Shown here in pieces: positions 12,121 through 22,886 of a DNA stretch of 64,000 nt (position 1 is the stretch's first letter; the number at the start of each line of letters is the position of its first letter). The DNA comes from Jacaranda mimosifolia (taxonomy: Eukaryota; Streptophyta; Magnoliopsida; Lamiales; Bignoniaceae): the NCBI GenBank assembly GCA_018894105.1, contig CM032121.1, positions 38,968,230 to 39,032,229 on the forward strand, given 5' to 3'. A model generated the notes under the pieces. The model was not told the origin of the DNA. It saw only the letters and a list, made by a program, of their open reading frames with translations, and searched no databases. The position numbers and the translations under genes were made by a program.

Positions 12121-12690
12121 TTTTGGTATGTTTTCGTGTGATATACCTAAAATACTCATTTTTTGTTAGTCTTCTAACTACAACTATATAATAACTATCA
12201 TTTGCAATCCACACATTTTGTGCCCATAATTGTTATTTTATCTTAATATTTTGTTATTATTTATGTAAAAACTTAAACAAATATCAAATGTTATAAAAAG
12301 TTAATATTATATTAAAAAAATTGTTTACCCTATACTATAAACTTTCAGTACATGCATCAAATGTGCCCCAATTGCTAGTTATTAACAATGTATTTATCCT
12401 CTTTTGGTATGTTTTTGTGTAATGTACATAAAATATCTTCATTTTTTTTTTTTAATCATCATAACTACAACTTATGTGGTAATTATTATTTTACAACTCA
12501 CACCTTTTATAATCATTATTTATCATCTGATCATAATTTTTGCGTTATTATACTAAAAAATAAAAAAAAATATTATTTAAAAAATTAATTTTATACTAAA
12601 AATCAATATTTATTTTATTTACTATATGCTGTAAACAATTTAGCATATGTATCGAATACGTCAAAATTATCAATTCTTATTATTCTTCCA
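12121..12690. repeat. Diverged tandem duplication, about 281-bp unit
   Basis: The block beginning TTTTGGTATGTTTTCGTGTG at 12121 recurs at 12402 as TTTTGGTATGTTTTTGTGTA. The following sequence stays alignable: CATAACTACAACT-like, CTCACACCTTTTATAATCAT-like, then TTTACTATATGCTGTAAAC-like segments. The two copies are old, with many substitutions and small gaps. Nothing coding is visible in them. Confidence 0.6.
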
Positions 12691-13093
12691 TATTTAATGA
12701 TGAATCTGATCATCATATTATAACACGAATTTGATCATTATTACTATTAATAAAAACTGCAAATTTCTACCATATTATAACTATTATAAGTAATCTATTA
12801 CACTTGAAAAATCCTCCCAAAAAGGAAAAAGTTGGAATTATCAAACCTCTAAGTGTCTCTTTTTGGCATGGCCTAAGGGTTAAATGGGATTAAGGATACA
12901 TCTAAAATGATGAGTAAGAATTTGATAGTTTATACAGCGAAGGGATGGGGACTAGATCATGTGGTGGGGCTAAAGGAAAACGAGTCAAGGAGTCCGCATC
13001 AGAGCCACTGACAGCTGAACCGCCGACGCATCATTAAACCAGAATCCACCGCGCTATTTTGTCTCTATCAAGGAACCCACAATTTTGGTTACT

Positions 13094-13430
13094 AGGCCCG
13101 TTTGGTTTCATTTACATACTCAATTTTCTCACTTTCTATTATTAAAAAATTAAAATATATTATTTTTTATATATTTTCACCCAATATTATTTTTATTCTC
13201 AAAATATATTCTCCAATAACATATATATATATCTTTTTTCAATAACTTATATATCTTCTCTCTTTATTTTATTATTTCGATTTCTCTCTACCAACATTCT
13301 ACTAAACCCAATATAATCATTATTTTTTTTATAATTTATTCAAATATAAACTCATTTTTAACTCATTTTTATTAACTAATTTTTTAAATTTTAAAAATGA
13401 TGAAAATGAAAATAAAACCAAACGAGCCTA
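13094..13430. mobile_element. MITE with GGCCCGTTTGGTTT-type ends
   Basis: The left end GGCCCGTTTGGTTTCATTT (13095) is an imperfect inverted match to the right end AAAATAAAACCAAACGAGCC (to about 13428). The element is about 335 bp, AT-rich and non-coding, flanked by TA on both sides. It is a non-autonomous DNA transposon related to the neighbours at 14.2, 14.8 and 15.2 kb. Confidence 0.7.
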
Positions 13431-13545
13431 CACCCCACCCTTTTTTTCTCAAGAACCCATGCATGGGGCACAAAAGACAATTACTCTCAACTTATACTTT
13501 CCATGTATATTTTATTCACACTATTTACACAGTCAATCATACTAA

Positions 13546-13931
13546 GGCCTGGTTTGGATATATAAGATTCATAAGATTATAATAATACACTGGAATTACA
13601 CTATTGAAATAAGTTAATATTATGTTTGGTGATTAGAATTACATATTTTGGATATGTTTATTTTTCAATCATTTGTACTGATACAAGAATTACACAAGTG
13701 GACCATACAATTTACTAAAATACCCATTATAATAAGACAAGTCCATCATGATAAACTATTAGTTTAAAGGCAATATTATAAGATTTTATGAGTTTACACA
13801 GATATAATTGCCAAATTACTAATTACTTTTTCTCAACATGATATTACACTACACAATCTTGGCCAAATTAGGAATATTATTTATCCGTTGTTGAAGGATT
13901 TGTCGACCAGCCCTTTATCCAAAACAAGCCA
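13546..13931. mobile_element. MITE with GGCCTGGTTTGGATA-type ends
   Basis: The left end GGCCTGGTTTGGATATATAA (about 13547) pairs with the right end TTTATCCAAAACAAGCC (to about 13930). The element is about 385 bp, non-coding and AT-rich. It differs at its ends from the GGCCCGTTTGG family beside it. Confidence 0.6.
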
Positions 13932-14172
13932 CTTGATAGTTGCTTGATATTATAATCTATCAAATCCTATCTAACAATACAAACATGTTGTAAAGTTTCT
14001 TAAAATTTAAATTCTAAATCTCATACATATAAATATGAAAATGATGTCACTGGATTTACTAACCACTCAACAATCACTACATATATGTGTTGGTGATTTA
14101 TAATTAATTATTAATATATAAGATATTCAATTTATATTCTATACCCTGATTATTTTTGAACCCCAATCTTTT

Positions 14173-14448
14173 AGTGCCCGTTTGGTTTTGTTTTCAAATG
14201 ACAGATTTGAAAACAGAGAATTATTAATTTTATTTTTTATTTTATAAATATTTTCATTCTCAAAATATTTTTCAAAGCATATTATTATATATACTCTTTC
14301 TATTTTCACTTTTTATTTTCTCTTACTCACATTTACATAATTTTTAATATAAAAGTACTATATTTTTTAAATATAACTTATTTTCAATCTTATATAATCA
14401 TTCATTAAAAAATAAAAATACCTCCAAAAAATAAATTCAAACGGGACT
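14173..14448. mobile_element. MITE with GCCCGTTTGGTTTT-type ends
   Basis: The left end GCCCGTTTGGTTTTGTTTTC (about 14177) is inverted relative to the right end AAATTCAAACGGGAC (about 14433-14447). It is about 275 bp, AT-rich and non-coding, of the same broad family as the element at 13.1 kb. Confidence 0.6.
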
Positions 14449-14837
14449 TGGTCCCATATAAAAGGAGTTCTTATTTGAGCGCTTGTAATAAATATAGTTT
14501 GGCACTTGCATCTATGCCATATCAGATCTTGACAGGCTTGCATTGGAATATGGATAACTTAGATGAAATACTATTCAAAAGGTTAACAATTTGACTTGTT
14601 GGCGAGTGGACTTGAAATGGATTTAGGGAAAACGGCAAAAAAATTCAAGTTTAGTATTTTGGTATTGTGCAGCATATCAACATGTATTGACTATTGTAGG
14701 GCTGTCAGACCCTTTTAGACTAATGATCAAAGTAAGAAAGACCCTTTTGGACCACCAACTCTGCAAATTTAGCATGCCAGATTGGGCTAGTTTGGCCCAT
14801 TCACAGCTTCGTATGATAATCTTTTTACTCCCATTTA

Positions 14838-15191
14838 AGGGCCCGTTTGGTCTTATTTTTATTTTTATTTTAAATTTTTATTTTCATCATTTTTAAATTT
14901 TGAAAAATTAATTAGTAGAAATGAGTTGAAAGGAGTTTATATTTGGATGAATATTGAAAAAGTAATGATTATGTTGATTTTAATAGGCTGTAGGTGGAGA
15001 GAGATAGAAATAACATAATAGAAAAAGAAGATATAGAAGTCACTAGGAGAAGATACATAGGTTATTAGAGAATGTATTTTGAAAATAAAAATGAAATTGA
15101 TATTGGGTGAAATGTGCAAAAAGTGATGTGTTTTATTTTTGAAATAATAGAAAATGTGAAAATTTATTTTGAAAATGAAACCAAACAGGCC
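14838..15191. mobile_element. MITE with GGGCCCGTTTGGT ends
   Basis: The left end GGGCCCGTTTGGTCTTATTT (14839) pairs with the right end GAAAATGAAACCAAACAGGC (to about 15190). The interior is AT-rich and alignable with the next element (both carry an AATGATTAT.TTGA.TTTA segment). Confidence 0.75.
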
Positions 15192-15364
15192 CCCTGTTTG
15201 GTTTTATTTTTATTTTCAGTTTTTATTTCCATGATTTTCGGAATTTGAAAATTTAGTTAGTGAAAATGAGTTTGTATTTGAATAGATTATTGAAAAAATA
15301 ATGATTATATTGAATTTAGTAGTTTGTAAGTTGATAGAGATAAAAATAATAAAATAGCAAGTGA

Positions 15365-15402
<38 letters not shown>

Positions 15403-15534
15403 TATTGAAAAATGTATTTTGAAAATGAAAATAAAAATAATATTAGGTGAAAATATGTAAAAAATTATATATTATTATTTTTAAATAGTAAAAACTATAA
15501 AAATGGGATATGAAAATGAAACCAAATAGGCCCG
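15190..15534. mobile_element. MITE abutting the previous one
   Basis: It starts CCCTGTTTGGTTTTATTTTT directly at the end of the previous MITE and ends GAAAATGAAACCAAATAGGC near 15530. It contains a (AT)n(GT)n microsatellite at about 15367-15401. Back-to-back placement suggests insertion into, or next to, the terminus of a relative. Confidence 0.75.
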
Positions 15535-15841
15535 AAGGAAATAAAGAAACAAAGACATAAAGCCCATCACAACCTAAATAGAAATATTTATGGTTGCTTT
15601 AGTATTATTATTTTCTTCATACATGATTCCATTTTTAGTTAATCTCAAGAGTTGATATATTCTTGATCAGTTTCAAAAACTCTTTGTGTTGAGACATCAA
15701 AATTATTGATTTGTGGATACATTTACCTTATCTCACAATATCATACAATTATTCCCTTAGATATAGTCTTATTCCAAGTTTTTTTTTTTTCTTCCCAATT
15801 TACACGCACATATATATACTTAAATTTCAAATATCAAACCT

Positions 15842-15873
<32 letters not shown>

Positions 15874-16032
15874 AAGATATTAACATTGCAGCATTACAGC
15901 CAGTGGGCCGGTTGATGTGCATTTCTTTAAACTTAAAATAATGATAATCTATTCCACTAAAAAGGAAGACAAAATGTGGTGGACACACACACACACACGA
16001 GATGTGTACCAAATGAAGAATCAACTTAACAG
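15535..16032. other. Intergenic with TA/GT microsatellite
   Basis: AT-rich DNA with a T run (15780s), a (TA)n(GT)n tract near 15841-15872 and a short CA run near 15984-15999. No gene is seen. Confidence 0.5.
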
Positions 16033-16378
16033 CGGTGTTCACAGTTGGATAAATCGATCAAATCGAATTGAAACCAAAATTTTGATTTAAATCGAGTATC
16101 GAATCGAATATTTGGTTTAGTATTCGGTTCGATTTCGATTTTTTTTTCGATTTACCGAATCAAATCGAATTATCAAATTATTAATTAATACATATTAATA
16201 TTAAAAATTGAAAAATTGAGTATTTTGGTTTTTAACCAAATAAAACAAAAAAAAAAATTAGATTTAAACTGAATCGAACCAAATAATTTGGTTTGATATT
16301 TGGTACAATATTTTGGTGTATCGAAATTTCAATTCGATTCGATTCGTTTCTGTTCAGTTTGTACTGAATGAACACTCC
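16033..16378. mobile_element. Small TIR element rich in TCGATTCGAA-like motifs
   Basis: The left end GGTGTTCACAGTTGGATAAA and the right end ACTGAATGAACACTCC are imperfect inverted repeats. The interior is a partly palindromic mosaic of ATCGAATCGAAT and TTTGGTTT motifs. It is non-coding and probably a hAT-like MITE. Confidence 0.55.
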
Positions 16379-16629
16379 AACAACTTAGTGCAAAATTAGT
16401 AAAAAAATCGTGTAAAATAAATTGTGCCCTTCAAGCACCAAGGAGATTGACAGATTGTAAAGCAAATATACATCCTAGCTAACGAATCAGAAATAAATTT
16501 ATGAACAGTTGATTAATGTGACCAACTAAAGAAAAACAAACGACCACCGCCAGTCAACTGAGTTAAACCGCCTGTTTGCCGCACGGCGAGCGACTCAGCA
16601 CCCGAGTTAACCAACTCTTCCACGGTTGG

Positions 16630-17082
16630 CTATAAATTCTGCGCCGGGATAGCCGCGTAGCGTGACGATAAGTCCCGGTAAACCTGATCCATCTCAAATT
16701 GCACGTTTTGCCCCTGGCCGTCATCGAAATTGAGTGCGTAACTCAGGGGGTCGTACTGGAATTTCCCCGGCCTGGCCTTGCCGGCGGTCTTGTTGAATCG
16801 ACGAATAAACGTCTTCCACTTCGGTCCAGCCACGAGCTCGGACCATTCCCTCACCTTTTTCAATGCGTCTATTCCTTTATCCCACCAGCTCCGATTAACA
16901 CTCTCTTGTTGTTCTCCACCCAAGGTTGAGATTCGCTCCCAATCATCGGCTTGCCGGGATTTAAAACACGGAAAATTGAAAAAACCACAGCACCGACTGC
17001 TGGAGAATGCGGTTTCATGTAAATCGTCGTTAGAATCTTCATCCCTGGGAGGTAATGGGATTTCTGCGATGGATTGCCCCAT
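16630..17082 (-). CDS. Small plant-specific protein of unknown function (150 aa)
   Basis: A single-exon ORF starting at the ATG at 17082 (MGQSIAEIPLPPRDED...). The in-frame codon just upstream is TTG, so 17082 is the first ATG. The interior has a Cys/Phe-rich patch (SSRCCGFFNFPCFKSR), then a tryptophan-rich core (WWDKGIDALKKVREWSEL, then GPKWKTFIRRF), then GKFQYDPLSYALNFDDG. The core pattern recalls uncharacterised stress- or elicitor-induced small proteins conserved in eudicots (I recall NtEIG-E80-like names, not certain). No membrane span or catalytic motif is visible. Its GC content is clearly above the flanks, supporting a real coding region. The 5' leader on the minus strand carries GA-rich tracts. 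Confidence 0.75.
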   Translation of the reverse strand: MGQSIAEIPLPPRDEDSNDDLHETAFSSSRCCGFFNFPCFKSRQADDWERISTLGGEQQESVNRSWWDKGIDALKKVREWSELVAGPKWKTFIRRFNKTAGKARPGKFQYDPLSYALNFDDGQGQNVQFEMDQVYRDLSSRYAAIPAQNL

Positions 17083-17560
17083 CAATTAATCAATCGAAAA
17101 CAGAGAGAAAGGGAGAGGGAGCGGGAAAGGGAAGAAGATCAACCTATTAATTCTTCTCCGGCGTAACCTAATTTCGTCTTGGCTTCGCGAATTGCGGGGA
17201 TTAATTTAGGTTCTCTGCAAACCCTAATTATCCCTCTCTTTCTCCAATTTCTCCCTCAATCTTTCATTCTATTTCATGTACAACAGCAATACGGGCTTTC
17301 ATTCTATTTCGTGTATAACTGCAACATGGCGGACGGTAGAAAGGGATACCGGGAAATACCGGTAAACTGGGCGGTGTTTATAACTGTCAACAACTGGGAA
17401 ATATATAGCCGGAGCAGATTAGATGCTAATTGCCAGGCGGATGAGGTCAAACACAGGTTTTTTATGGGTTTTGCTGAGGTGCTTTCTTTTCATTTTTTTT
17501 AATATATATATTTTAAAAGAAATTCTAGAATAATTTTCTATGTGTTTAATTAACTAATTA
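17083..17560. other. Promoter/leader side of the 150-aa gene
   Basis: Contains the leader (CT-rich read on +) and upstream region of the minus-strand gene. The plus-strand frame at 17179-17502 has no family resemblance and is treated as chance. Confidence 0.45.
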
Positions 17561-17562
17561 CC

Positions 17563-17675
17563 CAGCGGCTTATAGCCCGAATGACATTGATCTTCCCTAT
17601 TAAGTAGAAGGTATTGTATTCGACCCATAATGGGTGAGTTGTGCACTTTATGTGATTTGTGTGTAATGTTTATTA
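17563..17675 (+). mobile_element. tRNA-derived SINE, copy 1
   Basis: The sequence GCGGCTTATAGCCCGAATGA (A-box-like) is followed about 45 bases later by GGTATTGTATTCGACCC (B-box-like) and then TTGTGCACTTTATGTGA. The same succession of motifs occurs in reverse orientation at 24.66-24.77 kb, so this is a dispersed, Pol III-type element rather than a tRNA gene. Ends are approximate. Confidence 0.6.
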
Positions 17676-18669
17676 TTTTATTTGAAAATAGAGATTTATT
17701 TGATTTGAGAATGTGAATATATTACTTTGTTGAAATGATAGCATTTCGTCATTTGTAATAATTTATTAAAAAAAATTATTGTCTAACTAATTACAATTAA
17801 AGACGATTTGACTCGAATTTATACCAAGTCATTTATGAGTACATAAATTCAATTATTCGAATTTACTATATTTCTTATGTGATTAATGTATATTGATATG
17901 TTCAAATTATATTCAAATAAAAATAATTCTAGCAAGTGATAATTTTTACTCATACCACGGTGAAGGTGATTGGCTGAATTTATTTGAAAGATTTTATAAA
18001 TTTCTATATTTCATTATTGAGGCTTATAATATGTAGATCTTATCCTATAAATAAATTTTTAAACTGTTTTGGATAAAATAATAGTTTAGAGCTTATATAA
18101 AATGTTAATAATATAATTTTAATTAATATAGTTAAAATTAAAAAAGTTTTTTAAAATTCAAAAAATAAAATATGAACTTCTCATTATCTTTTTTTTTTGA
18201 AAAAAAAAAGGTTGAGAAGATCTCAACATCTTATTTTTTAGCTCATAAACTCTTTTCTTAAAAAATATCAAACACTTTATAATATTTTATAAGTTTTCAA
18301 ATATTTTAAAATATTGAGAAACTTAGAAGTTGGCTGCAACATTCTTTAAGAGGATGTTGGTTAGGATGATAAAGAAAATTTCTAACTTTCTAAATCCTAT
18401 AATATATTTTTAGAATTTATAAATTTATGGAGCTTTAAGTTCTTGAAGTATATTGATAAAATAAGACATTAAAATTTATAAAGTATTAATAATGATAATT
18501 TTATAATTAATATAAATTTTCAAATTAAAATTTTATGACGGGTCGGTAACTCCTTACTTTTGACTAAAGGACTTTGTAAGATCTACCAATTACCTTCTCA
18601 TTTTGAAATTAAATAATTTTTTTTTTTTTAAATTACTAAGTATTTTATCACATCTTATAAATGTTGGTT
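17676..18669. other. AT-rich intergenic DNA
   Basis: Low-complexity AT-rich sequence. Parts around 18.0-18.5 kb (CTTATAA and TTTTATAAG motifs) look like remnants of the GTGTTTGGCTGAGCTTATAAG MITE family seen intact near 61.8 kb. No gene. Confidence 0.4.
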
Positions 18670-19592
18670 AACTTCATTTTACCCCCTTACTATAAGGTAT
18701 GTATCAAATACCCCCTTCCACTTTCAAAACCATCAAATACCCCCCTCAAAATCATCTGTCATTAGTAAAATAGCCGACAGTGTAAAAACTCTACATTAAA
18801 TTACTAATTTAGCCTAAAAAAATAATTAAATAGCATAAAAACCTAAGATAATGGCATTTTTTTACAAAGTAATGATAAATTATAAGTAAAATATAACAAA
18901 ATCATACATATTATTATACATTTTTTATATCTCAAAATGAATGTAGATTTGAAAAATTTTAGACAAACAGTTACAAAATAGAAAACGTATAATGGTCCCA
19001 TGTATTTTTTTCACACAACTAGCCTCTGTTTTGTTGGTCCCGTATGTTCTATATTAAAATGGAGTTGTTTAATGTTCTTTTAAAAAAAATTTGAAATGAT
19101 TTAATATTTTTGTTGGATTATGAGTTAGATGATACTTTAAATCTTAAAATGAAAGTAACAAACTTAAGCATTTTATAGTTATTTCCGACATAAATTTGTT
19201 TTAATAATCATATGTGTAAAAGGGAGATAATTTTAGTGCTATATCAACCAAACAACCGTTACTTTTCTAACGGCAAAGAAGTTTGAGTAGGGTATTTAAA
19301 GGTTTTGGTAGTACGGGTGTCAATGATAAATTTATCTAAATATAAAAAATATAAATATATATATATATAAGAAGTCATGTGTCCTAGATTTTTATGCTAT
19401 TTAGTTATTTTTTAAGGTTAAATGAATAATTTACTGTAAAATTTTGACACCATCAGCTATTTTACTAATAGTAGATGACTTTAATGGGGGTTATTTGAAG
19501 ATTTTTGATAGTACATAGAAGTATTTGAAGATTTTGAAAACAGAAGGATGCATTTGATACATACTCTATAGTAAAAGGGAGAAAAATAAATT
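18670..19592. mobile_element. Non-autonomous element with about 200-bp inverted repeats (MULE-like)
   Basis: The left arm (ACCCCCTTACTATAAGGTAT, then GTATCAAATACCCCCTTCCA and onward) is the diverged inverse of the right arm (GCATTTGATACATACTCTAT, then AGTAAAAGGGAG). Pairing continues for about 200 bases inward through the ATTAGTAAAATAGC and AAATAGCATAAAAA segments. The centre has no transposase ORF. Long inverted repeats point to a Mutator-like non-autonomous element. Target duplications are not clear. Confidence 0.7.
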
Positions 19593-20035
19593 TAATCCTA
19601 TAAAATGTTTTAAAAAATTATAAACATAGCCAAATATCTTCTAAATTTATTAAATATTACTAATTATTCTCCAAGTACAAGATTACCTCAAAACTTTGGC
19701 GGTGAATTCCTAGATATGGGTGCCGAGTGCCCACCACTGGCCATGTATAGGATATTTCAACAAGCAATTGATCAATGAGAGAGAATTGAGGGAATATTGA
19801 GTAGAAACATTATAAATTTTAAACCAATCATAGAAAATTAAAGTTGTACAGTCCCAAAGTACAAATAATTTCGATGTGCCACTGACAAAGCAAGTGGGAC
19901 ATAAATCAGTCAGTTTCAGGTTGATGGAAAAGCATAACAATCTAGATGATTTACGGTTGGTGATTGCAGCATAAATATATTCTTCCTTTTATTGCTAGGC
20001 TTGATTTAATTGCTAGACGAATTCATTGCTTTAGG
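19593..20035. other. Intergenic DNA
   Basis: AT-rich; no supported gene or repeat, apart from its end, which forms the left target duplication of the next element. Confidence 0.4.
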
Positions 20036-20045
20036 ATTAGGGGAC

Positions 20046-21563
20046 AGAGATGGGTAAAAAAAAATAAAAAAATCGAATTCAATCGCTGAACCGAATCAGA
20101 TTGAACAAAAAAAATAAAATAAAAAAATAGAATCATCTAAATCAATTTCTTAACAATGTAGTTCTTTCAACAAAAAGTGGTTCGCTTAGTTACTTACAAT
20201 GTGCAATTCGGTTCATCAAAGTTAATCAAACGGAATCGATTTAATTTAAAAATAAAAATTAATAATTTTAAAAATAAAACTTTTGACTTAGGGCACATTT
20301 GATTTCGCTTATTAGACACAAGAGGATGGGCTAATATCAATTAATCACACGTTTGATGTACACAATTGAAATTGCGGGCCTAGAAGGTTAATAGCAAAGG
20401 CCCAGCACTGTGCATGACATTAACAGCTATTCACGTAACATGGGTGAGGACGCGATTAAAGAATGTTGGGTAGTGTTTTGCTTGAACTGTTCATTAATGC
20501 CCCAATTTTGTCTCCAATCCAACATTGACCATTCTCACTGCTACCCTCTTCCCAACGCAATTCTATCCTCTCACTTCTCATTAATTTATATATTGAAAAT
20601 TAAAAATTTATATTTTGAAAATTCATAATTTATATATTGAAAATTTATAATTTATACTAAGTGTGAAAATTGAAATTTTTAGGTTAATTTATATATATAC
20701 ACACATATATATATAATTTAAATGCTATGTATATGTATTTTTTTTCAAGGGCAAAATAGTCATCTAAAATGTAGTAGGCCCAATCAAACACTTGATGACC
20801 TGATATCAGATTATTAGAGATTTCAGTTGTGCCTAATTTATATCACAATCTTTCCTATCAAACAGAGTAATAAATAATTCAATATCATACAATCACCCAA
20901 TCACTACTATCTAAATTTCATATCAAACGTGGCCTGAAGAGATTTATATATTTTTTTGGAGAAAACTTATAGTTTTATATTAATTGTTAGTGAGATTTGA
21001 ATGAATGTTAGTTTGATTGCAAGTATTTTAATTTTGGAATTATGTATTTGTGTCTTCATTTTAATTGCTTGACGTATTTTTAATTTTAAAGTTACATTAT
21101 TCATAGTGATTCAATAAATATGATATGAGATGGAAATGTTACGCTTGATTTATTTTTAATTTTGAAGTTAATTTTGATGTGAGATGGAAATAATATATAT
21201 TACATTGTTAATTTTGAAGTTGTATTTGCTTTTTGTATTGTAGATTTTGTGATGAGAATTTATCAAATTAATGTGTATTCATTCACTAAAATTGAACTTT
21301 TTTAAATAATTTGGTTCAATAAAATTGAATCAAACCAAATCGAGTTGAAATTAATATTTTTATTGATTAAAATTTAATTATTTTAAAAAAATGTAAACCG
21401 ATTAACCAAATTGTAATAACCAGTTTCAAATAATGTGGTTTTTTTCTTCTTAAGTGGTTACATTTTGACTTTATATCTCCAAATCACACAAAACCAAATT
21501 TTTGACTCGATTTGTTTCAACACAATTTTTAGAATCGAACCGAACCGAACTACACCCACCCCT
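20046..21563. mobile_element. hAT-like non-autonomous element with exact target duplication
   Basis: The ten bases ATTAGGGGAC occur immediately outside both ends (20036-20045 and 21564-21573). The ends AGAGATGGGT and ACCCACCCCT are imperfect inverted repeats. Inside are GAACCGAATC- and AATCGAACCGAACCG-rich subterminal segments but no transposase frame. Another TIR element is nested within it at 20.29-20.94 kb. An 8-bp duplication would be typical of hAT; the longer match may be partly chance. Confidence 0.75.
20290..20936. mobile_element. Nested TIR element (GGGCACATTTGAT ends)
   Basis: The left end GGGCACATTTGATTTCGC pairs with the right end TTTCATATCAAACGTGGCC. It lies wholly within the hAT-like element, so it inserted later. 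The interior includes a short frame (20410-20628) without recognisable family. Confidence 0.5.
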
Positions 21564-21573
21564 ATTAGGGGAC

Positions 21574-22129
21574 GAACAAATACTACCTAACAAAGTTTTG
21601 TAATATTATTATCCTTTTCATCCTAATCATTCTTCCTCTTTTCTCTTTTATTTTCCAATTTTCCTTTTATTTTAATCTTTTTTTTTTCTTTCTAAATTTT
21701 ATTATTATGGTCTTCCTTTATTCTACCTTAGGAGGTGTCCTTCAGCTATGATTTTATAAATTTTTTTATTAAATTGATTACATTATCATTATATATATCT
21801 TAAATATTCTAAAAATGAAGGAAATATCGAATAGATGAAGATTAGAAATTGCTAAATCAACTATACCTTCAGAATATTTGGTAATACCAGTTAAGGACTA
21901 GTAGAATGTCCATCCAATTTCGCTACCCGCTTGTATTAAGGTTGAGTTTTAATGGGAGCAAGGAATTTACTCGGCGACAATAATCAAAATAAAATATTAT
22001 TTATTTATGAAAATATTATATTAGGAACGCTTATAGAAATCGAAATAGAGTAATTTTTAGATTCATATATTATTACCGGTGTAACCACAAAAAAATATTA
22101 AAAAGCGCGAGTCTTTATTAAAACACTAT
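21574..22129. other. Intergenic DNA
   Basis: T-rich then AT-rich sequence with no supported gene or repeat structure. Confidence 0.4.
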
Positions 22130-22392
22130 GGCTTTGTTTATTTATGATTTGGGGCTTTTTCCAAATTTTTTTGCCAAAATGGTTTTTGGAAAGTGGGGTT
22201 CAGGAATGTGATGGCTGTTTGTTTATATTTTAGGTGGTAGGTAGAAAATGAATTGAGAGAAAATTGTTTGTTTGTTTGTGTTTTGGGAGGGATAAAATAT
22301 CACATCAATAACTTTATGGTTGGGTTGGTTGGGTGAAATGAATATTTTAATAGTATTTATATATATGTATATATAGATTGAATGAATGATAG

Positions 22393-22431
<39 letters not shown>

Positions 22432-22620
22432 AATGTAAATGAGACAATTATGACAAGTAGTTAGTATTGGGGAATGTATTATAGTGTGAATAGTAAGAGT
22501 ATTTTGGAGAATGAATTTTGTATTTTTGGGAGTGAGGTTAGAGAATGTGTATTGTTTATTTATTTGTATTTTGGGAGTTGGAAATTTTTTTGGGGATTTC
22601 TAAACAAACAAGCCCTATAA
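22130..22620. mobile_element. MITE, GGCTTTGTTTATTTATGA-type, copy 1
   Basis: The left end GGCTTTGTTTATTTATGATT is inverted relative to the right end TTTCTAAACAAACAAGCCC. The interior (GGAATGTGATGGCTGTTTG, then ATGAATTGAGAGAAAATTG, then ATATCACATCAATAACTTT) is alignable with the element at 32.15-32.61 kb, showing they are two copies of one family. A (TA)n(TG)n microsatellite sits at about 22394-22431. Confidence 0.75.
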
Positions 22621-22886
22621 GATTGATGTTTCTCAATGAGAATTTGACATTCGGTGGTCAACACCATAAGAATTATTAATTAATTAACAATAAAAATTAT
22701 GATTAATTACTAATTGATGAACAATTATTATAAAAATAGACAAAAAGGGCTGATTTTGATAAGATTTAAACTTAATGCCTCATAATCCCAAGCTTTAATT
22801 TCACTGCTTGAGCTGGGCTTTATTGGCATTTTATATTGCTGATATTGTTTCTTTTTTATTTTTTAATCACATCCAAATTCAAGTAA
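22621..22886. other. Intergenic DNA
   Basis: AT-rich, no feature seen. Confidence 0.4.

Noticed and set aside
17179..17502. 107-codon plus-strand frame upstream of the 150-aa gene
   Set aside because: No family resemblance, lies in the leader/promoter of the minus-strand gene, and has ordinary AT-rich non-coding composition at its end.
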